Of a DNA stretch of 64,000 nucleotides, positions 1 to 8,700 are shown piece by piece (the stretch's first letter is position 1; the number at the start of each line of letters is the position of its first letter). This DNA comes from Flocculibacter collagenilyticus (GTDB lineage: Bacteria; Pseudomonadota; Gammaproteobacteria; Enterobacterales; Alteromonadaceae), in assembly GCF_016469335.1 (NCBI RefSeq), contig NZ_CP059888.1:620001-684000 (forward strand), read 5' to 3'. Under the pieces are notes generated by a model. It was not told the origin of the DNA, did no database searches, and was given only the letters and a program-made list of their open reading frames with translations. The translations under genes and the position numbers were made by a program.

Positions 1-644
1 CTCAGTTTGCCGACATGTTCAGTAAGCTCGGCGCTGACTTACCTTGGTCAACCCGTTTACTTATTACTACGTCTGACTTTTTTGTGAACTATGGTCATAT
101 TTTGTTTGTTGCCATTGTGCTGTCGTTCATTGGATTTCGGCAATATATTTCTTCGGAAGTGGGGCAGCCCAAGTGGGATAAGTACAAACTAAATTTCCCA
201 ATTATTGGTAGCGTGATCGAGCGTTCATTGCTAGGACGTTATTGCCGTAGTTTTTCGATGATTTTACGTGCAGGCGTGCCGTTAACCACTGGATTAAGCT
301 TAGTGGCGGAAGCGGTCGATAATAAATATATGGAAGCTAAAATTATTGAGATGCGTAGAAACATTGAAAGGGGAGACAGCATGTTGCGCGCATCGAACAA
401 CAGCCAACTTTTTTCGCGCATGGTATTGCAAATGATCGCGGTAGGCGAAGAAACCGGTCGAGTGGACGAATTACTTGAAGAAGCAGCTGAGTTTTATGAG
501 CGAGAAGTCGACTTTGACTTAAAAACATTAACGGCACGCATCGAGCCCATACTGATTATTATCGTTGCGATTATGGTATTGATTTTGGCATTAGGCATAT
601 TCACACCAATGTGGGACATGATGAATGCGTACAAAGGTGGTTAA
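1..644 (+). CDS. mshG: MSHA biogenesis inner-membrane protein MshG, 3' part
   Basis: The reading frame is open from the window edge, so this is the C-terminal ~213 residues of a PilC/GspF-type inner-membrane platform protein. One T2SSF domain is visible: a hydrophobic segment near the start (HILFVAIVLSFIGF), a cytoplasmic helical region with the family-typical FSMILRAGVPL and GEETGRVDELL motifs, and a last membrane segment (ILIIIVAIMVLILALGIF) before the closing MWDMMNAY. PilC/GspF proteins sit in the inner membrane and link the assembly ATPase to pilin polymerisation. The mshF gene follows 43 bp downstream, the order seen in Vibrio and Shewanella msh loci. Identification is firm; only the 5' end is missing. 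Confidence 0.93.
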   Translation, partial: QFADMFSKLGADLPWSTRLLITTSDFFVNYGHILFVAIVLSFIGFRQYISSEVGQPKWDKYKLNFPIIGSVIERSLLGRYCRSFSMILRAGVPLTTGLSLVAEAVDNKYMEAKIIEMRRNIERGDSMLRASNNSQLFSRMVLQMIAVGEETGRVDELLEEAAEFYEREVDFDLKTLTARIEPILIIIVAIMVLILALGIFTPMWDMMNAYKGG

Positions 645-687
645 CCTATTATTGCAGCCACATTAATGGGCATGGTGAAAATAAGCA

Positions 688-1203
688 ATGGAGCACGAGT
701 TTGAGAGTGATGCCACGCAAGAAGAAAGAAGCTTAACACTGTTTTTAGTGTGGTTTTGCGTATTTTGCGTGTTATTAGGCACTTTAGCCTATTATTTAAG
801 CCATACGCTAAACTCTGTAGCTGAGCGACAAAGTGAAATGCTGTTGCCCAAATTAGAAGAACAGCTTGCACTGTATAAATCGCAGTGGTTGATGAATGGT
901 CGCCCGGATGCAGTAGAGATGTTAGATGCATCTGCGCAAACGTTAAGCAAACGGATTAGCTTACCAGTAAATGAGCAAGGAGTGATTCAGCCGCCAACGC
1001 GGGATAGGAAGGGCTGTGAGCAATTATTTATGTTGTTAAACCCGCTGCCGGAGTTGGATAGGTCGATTGACGTTGATGCGCGTTTTGAATCACAGTTTAA
1101 CGGGCGTTGTGTGTATCAAATTAGCATGCGGTCAAGCGATGAAACACTACAACTAGTGTATTCATTGCAGCATGGATTAAATGCAAAACAGCATGATAGG
1201 TAA
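688..1203 (+). CDS. mshF: MSHA biogenesis protein MshF
   Basis: A 171-residue protein with a short acidic N-terminus, one membrane segment at about residues 17-38 (LFLVWFCVFCVLLGTLAYYL), then a predicted helical and periplasmic region with two cysteines that could pair. MshF is a poorly characterised accessory protein of the MSHA pilus. The assignment rests mostly on its place between mshG and the first pilin gene and on the one-TM architecture at the expected length. No strong ribosome binding site precedes the ATG. Confidence 0.75.
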   Translation: MEHEFESDATQEERSLTLFLVWFCVFCVLLGTLAYYLSHTLNSVAERQSEMLLPKLEEQLALYKSQWLMNGRPDAVEMLDASAQTLSKRISLPVNEQGVIQPPTRDRKGCEQLFMLLNPLPELDRSIDVDARFESQFNGRCVYQISMRSSDETLQLVYSLQHGLNAKQHDR

Positions 1204-1268
1204 GTGTTAAGTAAAAGCGTGGTTAAGCAAGCAAAGAAATCATAAGTCAAAATTAAGAGGTGTTTGAA

Positions 1269-1853
1269 ATGAGGAAGCAGCAACAAGGTTTTACATTGAT
1301 AGAGTTAGTAATAGTCGTGGTTATTCTAGGGCTATTGGCCGCTACAGCATTACCAAGGTTTATTGATGCCACGGAACAAGCAGAAGATGCAGCGGTAGAA
1401 GGTGTTGCAGGTGGTTTTGCCGCCGCAGTAGGCATGGTAAGAGCACAATGGGAGTTAGATGGTAGGCCGCCAGGTACAGGTAATTTAGCCTCTGTTACCT
1501 ACGATAATGTTGTAGTAGGTGTTGATGGTGCCATTGGTTACCCTACTCAATTAGCTTCTGATGATAATGATTCTCGTGCGATATCAATGAATGACGCTAA
1601 TTGTTTGAGTGTTTTTAATGCCATTATTCAAAATGCCCCAGCGGTAACCACGACGAATACGGCTCAAGAGATTGAAGACAATCGGTATTTTGCAAATGCA
1701 GATGCGGCGAATGACGACTGTTATTACTACTTGATGGATTCGTTGGCTAAAAACAATGCTGGCATTATTTCTCCAGTACCGACGGATGCCTCATTAGGTC
1801 ATGGCTTTGTTTATGATCCGCAAACGGGTGGCGTTACCGTATTCGACAATTAA
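1269..1853 (+). CDS. mshB: MSHA minor pilin, MshB-like (first copy)
   Basis: Type IV prepilin of 194 residues: a seven-residue basic leader, a PilD cleavage site at G|FTLIEL with Glu at +5, then the long hydrophobic N-terminal helix. The globular part has three cysteines, two in an ANC/DDCYYYL arrangement shared with the next gene. A GTG at 1260 is in frame, but AAGAGG at 1255-1260 is an SD sequence 8 nt before the ATG at 1269, so the ATG is preferred. MshB-type pilins are thought to act in pilus assembly or initiation. Calling this copy MshB rather than MshA is based on the W-x-L-DGRPP and CYYYL features shared with the second copy. Confidence 0.78.
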   Translation: MRKQQQGFTLIELVIVVVILGLLAATALPRFIDATEQAEDAAVEGVAGGFAAAVGMVRAQWELDGRPPGTGNLASVTYDNVVVGVDGAIGYPTQLASDDNDSRAISMNDANCLSVFNAIIQNAPAVTTTNTAQEIEDNRYFANADAANDDCYYYLMDSLAKNNAGIISPVPTDASLGHGFVYDPQTGGVTVFDN

Positions 1854-1930
1854 TCTTTGGTGCTTCAAAGCGGGGGTAGTTTATACCTCTAAGCTATTGG
1901 ATTAGTTGTGAAACGACAAGAGCGATATTG

Positions 1931-2548
1931 ATGATAGTTAAAAAGCCACTTAATACAATGCGTAGCGTCCATGTTCAAGCGGGGTTTACCTTAGTTGAGC
2001 TGGTGGTTGTGGTGATATTACTTGGTGTGCTTGCGGTGGTAGCACTTCCTCGTTTTATTAACACTACGGAACATGCGCAGTTAAGTGCGGTTAAGGGCGT
2101 TATGGATGCTTTCAATAGTGGCGTGTCGTTTACTCAACATCGCTGGCGGTTAGATAAAAGTAGCAAGCACAGCATTCCTGACATGGACTTTCCGGTGTTG
2201 CTAGACGCCACTTTTGTGTCAGTTGACCCAAATAATGGCCTGCCTGTGGGCAGTGAAGGCGTTGACTCAATAAATGAAATAACGGCGGTAGACTGTGAAG
2301 AAATTATGCAGCAAATTTTAACATCAAACATTCGCACCGTTTTGATTGACGGTACAGCGTCGTTACCGCAAATACAGCAACAAGATTACGCCATTAGCGT
2401 TGAAAATAGTAATCCAGATCGCTGCCATTATTATTTAGCGGCAAGCCTTACCAGTATGCCAGCAGGGCAACCCAGCAACGGAATTGGTTTTAGCTACGAC
2501 ACGGCACAAACTATGAATCAAGCGGTAAGGTTATTCGATTTTAGATAA
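1931..2548 (+). CDS. mshB: MSHA minor pilin, MshB-like (second copy)
   Basis: A 205-residue prepilin with an 18-residue leader ending G|FTLVEL, followed by a hydrophobic helix and a C-terminal domain with one likely disulfide (VDCEEIM to DRCHYYL). It resembles the preceding pilin in the leader-proximal LPRFI-x-TTE stretch, the W-x-LD motif and the C-[HY]-YYL motif, so the two look like an old tandem duplication. AAGAG at 1918-1922 lies 8 nt before the ATG at 1931, which favours this over the TTG at 1928. It is a likely minor subunit of the MSHA pilus, co-transcribed with its neighbours. Confidence 0.75.
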   Translation: MIVKKPLNTMRSVHVQAGFTLVELVVVVILLGVLAVVALPRFINTTEHAQLSAVKGVMDAFNSGVSFTQHRWRLDKSSKHSIPDMDFPVLLDATFVSVDPNNGLPVGSEGVDSINEITAVDCEEIMQQILTSNIRTVLIDGTASLPQIQQQDYAISVENSNPDRCHYYLAASLTSMPAGQPSNGIGFSYDTAQTMNQAVRLFDFR

Positions 2549-2587
2549 AAAGTTACATCCAATATTAATCATAAGTAGTAGGAAAAC

Positions 2588-3187
2588 ATGATGAATACAA
2601 AACAACACAGTAACCCATTGAGAGGTTTTCAGACCAGCCAGCAACAGCAAGGCTTTACGTTAATCGAGCTGATTATTGTTATTGTTATTTTAGGCATTTT
2701 GGCTGTTACGGCAGCCCCTCGCTTTCTGAACATGCAGTCGGATGCGCAAGCAGCTACGTTAAATGGGATTAGAGCTGCAATGGATTCGGCCAGTAAAATG
2801 GTGCAGGGCAAAGCACTAATTCAAAGCGTTCAAGGGCAGCAAAATGGCACCGTAGAGCGAGTTGATGGAGTGAACAATGTTACCACTCGGTTTGGTTATC
2901 CCATCGCTGCATGGACTGGTAGCTTTGAAAATTTACTTGATATTGACGTACCAGGCGAATTTCAGCAAACAGTGGTAACTACGCGCATTAGTACTCGGCA
3001 AAATGGAACGAATTTAAATATTCCAGGCAGCGCAAATAATCCTACGTTAGTGATATTCCCTGCAGGGTATGAAGCACCAGATAATAGCCGCAATAATAGT
3101 GAAAATGATACTTGCTTTGTTTATTACAAAAACAATATTGCAAACAATACACAAAGACCTGAAATTGAAGTGGTAGGTGATTGCTAA
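2588..3187 (+). CDS. mshA: MSHA major pilin MshA
   Basis: A 199-residue prepilin with an unusually long leader of about 22 residues, then G|FTLIELIIVIVILG. The region after the helix (AAPRFLNMQSDAQAATLNGI) and the C-terminal disulfide pair (a Cys before FVYYK and the terminal Cys) match the pattern of MshA major pilins. These polymerise into the mannose-sensitive haemagglutinin pilus used for surface attachment. An AGGA sits just upstream of two adjacent ATGs (2588 and 2591). Position between MshB-like pilins and mshC agrees with the role. It is the most MshA-like of the three pilins. Confidence 0.82.
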   Translation: MMNTKQHSNPLRGFQTSQQQQGFTLIELIIVIVILGILAVTAAPRFLNMQSDAQAATLNGIRAAMDSASKMVQGKALIQSVQGQQNGTVERVDGVNNVTTRFGYPIAAWTGSFENLLDIDVPGEFQQTVVTTRISTRQNGTNLNIPGSANNPTLVIFPAGYEAPDNSRNNSENDTCFVYYKNNIANNTQRPEIEVVGDC

Positions 3188-3228
3188 CTATCCCTTATGT
3201 TATGAACTGAACGCGAGTATGAGTGTTT

Positions 3229-3768
3229 ATGATGTTCACCGTTAAGCGCATGCAACGAGTTAATATAAACGGCTTCACTATAATCGAAATGATTACAGTA
3301 TTAATTCTATTAGGTGTGCTGAGCGTAACGGTGGCGCCACGTTTTTTTGATGATGCAGGTATTGAAGAGTACACCGTTAAAGATCAATTACTTGCTGATT
3401 TAAGGTTAATGCAAACTAGGGCGATGAATCAGCGCGATTTATCACAAAATTGCCACGACTTTCTTATCCTACATGATCGTTTTGGCTTGGCTCAACCTAA
3501 CCAAGCCTGCGTTGCTTCTCCTGCGATTAATGAGAGTGATGCAGGTAATGACGGTGTGTTGCTATCTGGTGTGGGTAAGATACTGAGTGATGATAGTGGG
3601 GTAGCTATTGCGGTGACTCAGTCAACAACGTCAACCCAGTTGCCTTTTTTGATAGGGTTCGATTATTGGGGAAGGCCTACTCAGCAATGTGTTGGTGGTT
3701 GTCAAATAACAGTAAGCGGTGTTAACAACACAGTTGTGACGATTGAGGCAGAAGGATACATTCATTGA
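3229..3768 (+). CDS. mshC: MSHA minor pilin MshC
   Basis: About 179 residues: prepilin cleavage site G|FTIIEM, a hydrophobic helix, the APRFF motif and a GspH-like minor-pilin fold ending in a Cys-containing segment (TQQCVGGCQITVSG) and GYIH. GspH/MshC-like pilins are low-abundance components near the pilus tip. The start is uncertain among GTG 3223, ATG 3229 and ATG 3232; no strong SD settles it. The stop overlaps the start of mshD by 4 bp, which implies translational coupling. Confidence 0.85.
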   Translation: MMFTVKRMQRVNINGFTIIEMITVLILLGVLSVTVAPRFFDDAGIEEYTVKDQLLADLRLMQTRAMNQRDLSQNCHDFLILHDRFGLAQPNQACVASPAINESDAGNDGVLLSGVGKILSDDSGVAIAVTQSTTSTQLPFLIGFDYWGRPTQQCVGGCQITVSGVNNTVVTIEAEGYIH

Positions 3769-4349
3769 GCAAGCTTACTTTGTATCCGCGACTTTATCCG
3801 CTAGTCAGCACAAGGCAACAAGGGTTTACGTTAATTGAAATCATCATTGGCATGGTGGTGCTCACCATCGTGATGGTAATTGCGTCTTCTTTTATTTCCA
3901 CTCAAGCCATTCGAACTGCCGATCCCGCAATCAGAATAAGAGCAGCAGAATTAGGCCAAGCCATGATGAGTGAAATAACGACGAAAGCATTTGATGAAGT
4001 GAACGTGGTTGATGGTGGGCGCATTCGCTGTGGTGAAAACGGCACAACCTGTACCACAACCGTAGCAAATTGTACTGGCGTAATACCCACCTACGTGGAA
4101 GAGGGTGTGGGAAACCGACAAGCTTTTGATGATGTAGATGATTACCACTGCTTAACCTTGCAGGGAAATAATTTATACACAGCCAGCCCAACACTTGACA
4201 ATTTATACGATGGCTTTGAGGTAGAGGTAACTGTGTTACCAGATTCAACTACGGCAATGAATGCCAGTAACGTAAAGCGAATTTCAGTAACGGTCACAGC
4301 GCCTAACGGTGAGCAGTTCACCTTTGCCAGACAGCGGTATAATTACTAA
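3765..4349 (+). CDS. mshD: MSHA minor pilin MshD
   Basis: A 194-residue prepilin with G|FTLIEI after a 20-residue leader, a hydrophobic helix and four cysteines in the first half of the globular domain (CGENGTTC, TVANCTG, YHC). MshD-type proteins are GspI-like minor pilins. The start is a TTG overlapping the mshC stop (TTGA); AAGGA at 3752-3756, 8 nt upstream, supports this rare start. The stop overlaps the mshO ATG by one base, so mshC, mshD and mshO form a tightly coupled set. Confidence 0.85.
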   Translation: MSKLTLYPRLYPLVSTRQQGFTLIEIIIGMVVLTIVMVIASSFISTQAIRTADPAIRIRAAELGQAMMSEITTKAFDEVNVVDGGRIRCGENGTTCTTTVANCTGVIPTYVEEGVGNRQAFDDVDDYHCLTLQGNNLYTASPTLDNLYDGFEVEVTVLPDSTTAMNASNVKRISVTVTAPNGEQFTFARQRYNY

Positions 4350-5203
4350 TGCGAAATAATGGCTTTACGTTAATGGAATTAATAACCGTTATTATTATTT
4401 TGGGTATTGTTGGTATCGGTATCACCAGTTTTATGCGATTTGGCTTTTCAGTTTATCAAGATGCAAGTATTCGAGAAGCACTTGTCAGCCAATCGCGTTT
4501 TGTGGTGGAAAGGCTGAATCGTGAACTACGCATGGTGATCCCAAATAGTGTAAGGGTAAACCGAGTCGCAAATGATGAGGCATGCATCGAATTCGTCCCT
4601 ATTGCTGAGAGCGGCAGTTACCTAACATTACCTACAGAATCATTGGCTGACGAAGGTGAATTAATAGCACAAAATTCAAATTATCAGTTTCAAGCTGGCG
4701 ATTGGTTAGTGGTATACCCGCTACAAAGTAGCGATGTTTATGCGGGCACGGGTGCAAAGCGACATACGTTAGAAAGTTACACCCTTTCCAATAATAAAGT
4801 GGATGTGGCATTTAATTCAGCGGGGGTATTATTTGCAGCTCATTCTCCTCAACGCCGATTTTATATTGGCAGAGGCGCAGTAAGTTATTGTTTTGACGCA
4901 TTGAATAGACAATTACTGCGTTTTGATAACTATGGTGTGTTAGTTAACCAACCTACGATTTCTACTTTCACTAGCGCTGGGATTGCAGGTGTGTTGATGG
5001 CCGAAGGCGTGTCTAATAATTTAGTGGACAACGAAGTGCCCTTTATTTTTCAAACTGCCACATTAACCACCAATGCATTAATTGAGCTTTATTTACGTTT
5101 TTCGGGAGTAAAAAATGAATTAGCAGGCTCTATTGCAGAGCAAGCGGTAACGGCGGAATCCTTATTTTTCTATAATCAGGTGCACTTACCGAATGTTCCT
5201 TAA
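4349..5203 (+). CDS. mshO: MSHA minor pilin MshO
   Basis: A 284-residue GspJ-like prepilin. The leader is very short (MRNNG|FTLMEL), with Glu at +5, then the hydrophobic helix and a large globular domain carrying the ALVSQSRFVVERLNRELR segment characteristic of MshO and GspJ. Minor pilins of this class form the tip complex that primes assembly. The ATG overlaps the mshD TAA. The size fits the family. Confidence 0.88.
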   Translation: MRNNGFTLMELITVIIILGIVGIGITSFMRFGFSVYQDASIREALVSQSRFVVERLNRELRMVIPNSVRVNRVANDEACIEFVPIAESGSYLTLPTESLADEGELIAQNSNYQFQAGDWLVVYPLQSSDVYAGTGAKRHTLESYTLSNNKVDVAFNSAGVLFAAHSPQRRFYIGRGAVSYCFDALNRQLLRFDNYGVLVNQPTISTFTSAGIAGVLMAEGVSNNLVDNEVPFIFQTATLTTNALIELYLRFSGVKNELAGSIAEQAVTAESLFFYNQVHLPNVP

Positions 5204-5705
5204 TGTCAGCATGAGTAGAAGCAAAATTCAGAAAGAGCCTGCCCAACTCAACGCGCAGCGCGGTAGTACGTTAATGGTCGCAATCTTTATTATTATTGTT
5301 TTTTCTATGTTGTTGGCCAGTATTGTGAATATGTTTAGTAGTACAACGGAAAGTGTTTCAGTAGAAGTGTACGGTGTACGTGCTTTAATGGCGGCTAACA
5401 CGGGCGTAGATGCTGTAGCCGCGTCAATATTTCCGGTGGGACAAGCAGGTTCATTGTCATGTGATGAATTAGAAATTCCCGCTAATCAGGACGGCGTTGA
5501 CAATCAAAGTACGTTAACAAGCAACGCTACATTTTCGACCATAGCAGGACTAGTAGGCTGTCGTTATACTGCAACATGTACAGACTTCACCGTGAATGAT
5601 GGGGTACAGGATATTCATTTTTATAAGATCACAAGCCAAGGACAGTGTGATGCAGGCAGTTTTGATGTTTCTCGTGTGGTAGAGGTAGAAGCACGTGCAT
5701 TGTAA
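5193..5705 (+). CDS. mshP: MSHA biogenesis protein MshP
   Basis: A 170-residue GspK/PilX-like protein: N-terminal AQRGSTLMVAIFIIIVFSMLL hydrophobic helix with a glycine at the cleavage position, then EVYGVRALMAANTGVDA, a conserved segment of MshP. Two cysteine pairs are possible in the remainder. It overlaps mshO by 11 bp from the ATG at 5193, which has a weak AGGTG 10 nt upstream. An in-frame ATG at 5211 would avoid the overlap and cannot be excluded. Minor pseudopilin of the pilus tip. Confidence 0.82.
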   Translation: MFLNVSMSRSKIQKEPAQLNAQRGSTLMVAIFIIIVFSMLLASIVNMFSSTTESVSVEVYGVRALMAANTGVDAVAASIFPVGQAGSLSCDELEIPANQDGVDNQSTLTSNATFSTIAGLVGCRYTATCTDFTVNDGVQDIHFYKITSQGQCDAGSFDVSRVVEVEARAL

Positions 5706-5753
5706 GTGGTTGATTTTCAAAGTGGTGTTTTTCAAGGTGATGTTTTGAATCCG

Positions 5754-8700
5754 ATGAGTAAAGTTTTAGCACTGTGGTTAATCTGTTTAATGAGCATCAG
5801 CCATGCTTATGCTGACTACGCGTTTCCTTACTTTAATGATTTTGAAACAGCGATTTCATCGCCGAGTGCGAATATAAATGGTCGTGACCAATGGTTGGTG
5901 GAAGACGATTGGACGGCTGGTACAGCACATGATTCGCGCTGGCAGGCCTATCAGGGTAATTATTTTCTCGACAATAATAAAAACGCAGTTAACCAGTCTT
6001 ATCATCAAAATCAATCTGCGACGTTGGCCGATTATATTACTATTCCGGGTACGCCAAGTAGTGCATTGCCCGTCGTCACATTTTGGTATGCTGCTGATGT
6101 TTTCAGTGGTTCTGTGCGGTTACAAGTGCAACGAAAAGGGCAATCTACATGGCAAACCCTTCACACTTTTGAACAATCCAATAACCATGTTAGTTACACT
6201 AAATTTGAGCATGCGTTAGATAATTACAAAGGCGACAGTATTCGCTTTCGATTTTTTCAAACGTGGCAAATTGCAGCGGGGGCACGTGCATTTACCGTGG
6301 ATGATTTTTACGTGGGCAATATCGACGCTACCTCGCATGCATATCCCTATTTTAATAATTTTGAAGTGGCTGAATCTACAGCGAGCGTTAATGGTCGCGA
6401 TCAATGGATTGGCCAAGGTGATTGGAATATTTCGACTCCCCACGACATGGTGTATCAGGCGCGATCTGGGCAACATTTTCTAGATAGCAATTATTTAAAT
6501 ACTAATCAGCAAGATCACTACGATCATGACATGACGATGCAAGGCTATATCTCGATCCCGAATAATGCCTCGCTTCCGCATGTTAGCTTTTGGTATCAGC
6601 TGTTTGCCTTTTCGGGAGGCATAAACTTTGAGATACAAACACTTGGTGACAGTCAGTGGCGACTGTTGCAACGTTTTGACGAGCAATTAAATCATAATAA
6701 ATATACCCAATTTTATTACAGCTTAGCAGCCTACCGCGGTAAGCAAGTAAGATTTCGTTTTCGTCAGCGCTGGACGAATTCCGTAGGCGCCCGATACTTT
6801 ATGGTAGATGACTTCTCCGTTGCTGATTTACAACTGCCAGCATTGTCGTTTCCCTATCTTAATAACTTTGAAAGTGCCACCACTGCGGCTGCTAATAATG
6901 GTCGCGATCAATGGAATGTGCAGGGTGATTGGTATTTATCAAAAGCACATCATAATGTTTACCAACCCTATTCAGGTGAATACTTTTTAGATAATAACGC
7001 CAATGATGAAAACCAAATTAATCATCAAGAGCATTGGGCTGATTTAATGGGATTTGTGCCGATACCGGCTGATGCGGTAGCACCTGAGTTGTCGTTTTTC
7101 TATAAAGCCGACGTATTTACCGGAGGCGTATATGTATATATTCAACAAGAAGGCGAAGCGGGTTGGCGGCATGTGCATACATTCGATGAGCCGTTCAATC
7201 ATGAAGCTTATACACAGTATTTTTATCCGTTGGACGATTGGAAAGGGAAGCGTGTACGAATTCGCTTTCGTCAGTATTGGCAGGGCGAGGCAGGGGCAAG
7301 ACTATTTTCAGTTGATAATGTAGCCATTGCAGAGCAAACCAGTGAAGTATATCGCTACCCTTACAATAATGACTTCGAGGCTGAAACATCAAACTCGGCG
7401 GTGAATGGACGCGATCATTGGAATCATCAAGGTGATTGGAATATTAGTCAGCAGCATCATAGTCACTTCGTTCCTTACGAAGGTAGCTACTTTTTAGATA
7501 ATAACGCAGCTAATGAAGATCAGCGTTATCACTTAAATCAAGACGTAATCATGCTTGGTTTTGTGCCCATTCCCGCAAGTAATACCGTGCCTGTGCTTAG
7601 CTTTTGGTATCAAGCCGATATTCATGATGGTGCAATTTATTTGTATATTCAAGAACAAGGCAGTAATCAATGGACACGCATTCAAACATTTGATGAGCAA
7701 TTTAATCATGATGAATACACGCGTTTTCAGTTCGCACTAGACGCTTACAAAGGCAAAAACATTCGCATCCGATTTCGGCAGTCGATGCGTGCCACAACAG
7801 GTGCGCGCTTATTCTCTGTCGATAATATTAGTTTTGCTGAACAAAGTGATTTGGAATATGGCTTTCCATACGTAAATGACTTTGAAGCGCCAGTGAGTGA
7901 TATAGCGAATAACGTGAATGGCCGTGATCAATGGAATCATCAAGGCGACTGGGGCGTTTCTACCCCCCATCATGATTACTCTGCTAATAGTGGTCAATAC
8001 TTTTTAGATAATAATGCGGATAACAAGGCTCAGCGTTATCACCGCGAACACAATGCTGAAATGTATGGTTATGTGCCTATTCCTGCTGATGCCCAAACAC
8101 CTGTGCTCACCTTTTGGTATCGCGCTAATGTGCAAAATGGGGGCGTATATTTATATATTCAAACGCTAGGCAGTAATGAATGGACACATGTAGTAACTTT
8201 CAATGATCAACTTAATCATAACCAATACACTAAATTTGAACACAGTTTAGATGCGTACAAAGGACAAAGTATTCGCTTACGATTTAGGCAGTATTGGGGG
8301 GGAGTGAGCGATCCGCGATTGTTTACTGTAGATGATGTGTCTATTGCGGAAAAAGGGCTAAGTGTATTTAGCTACCCTTATGAAATTGATTTTGAACACG
8401 CAACTAGTGACTTAGCAGCAAATATAAATGGCCGAGATCAATGGAATCATCAAGGTGACTGGAGCATTTCGACTGCTCACGATAGTGTTTATTATCCAAA
8501 TAGCGGCGCATATTTTATTGATAATAACGAGCGCTTTGAAAATCAAAAATATCACCGTGAACACTTTATGGACTTGTTTGGTTTTGTGCCGATTCCTAAT
8601 GACGCGGTGTTACCAACGGTGATCTTTGATTATCGTTCAGATATTTTTAGTGGCTTAATAGACCTACAAGTTCAAATACAAGGCCGTAACGACTGGATAC

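Noticed and set aside
641-931. Minus-strand ORF of 96 codons over mshF, considered as an antisense gene
   Set aside because: It overlaps a real gene entirely, has no SD and encodes no recognisable protein; many similar shadows lie across the window.
1260-1268. GTG start for the first MshB-like pilin
   Set aside because: The GTG overlaps the SD AAGAGG that is correctly spaced for the ATG at 1269.
1269-5705. Type II secretion pseudopilins instead of MSHA pilins
   Set aside because: Order mshG-F-B-A-C-D-O-P-Q and the closing MshQ fit the MSHA locus; T2SS genes such as gspD or gspL are not here.
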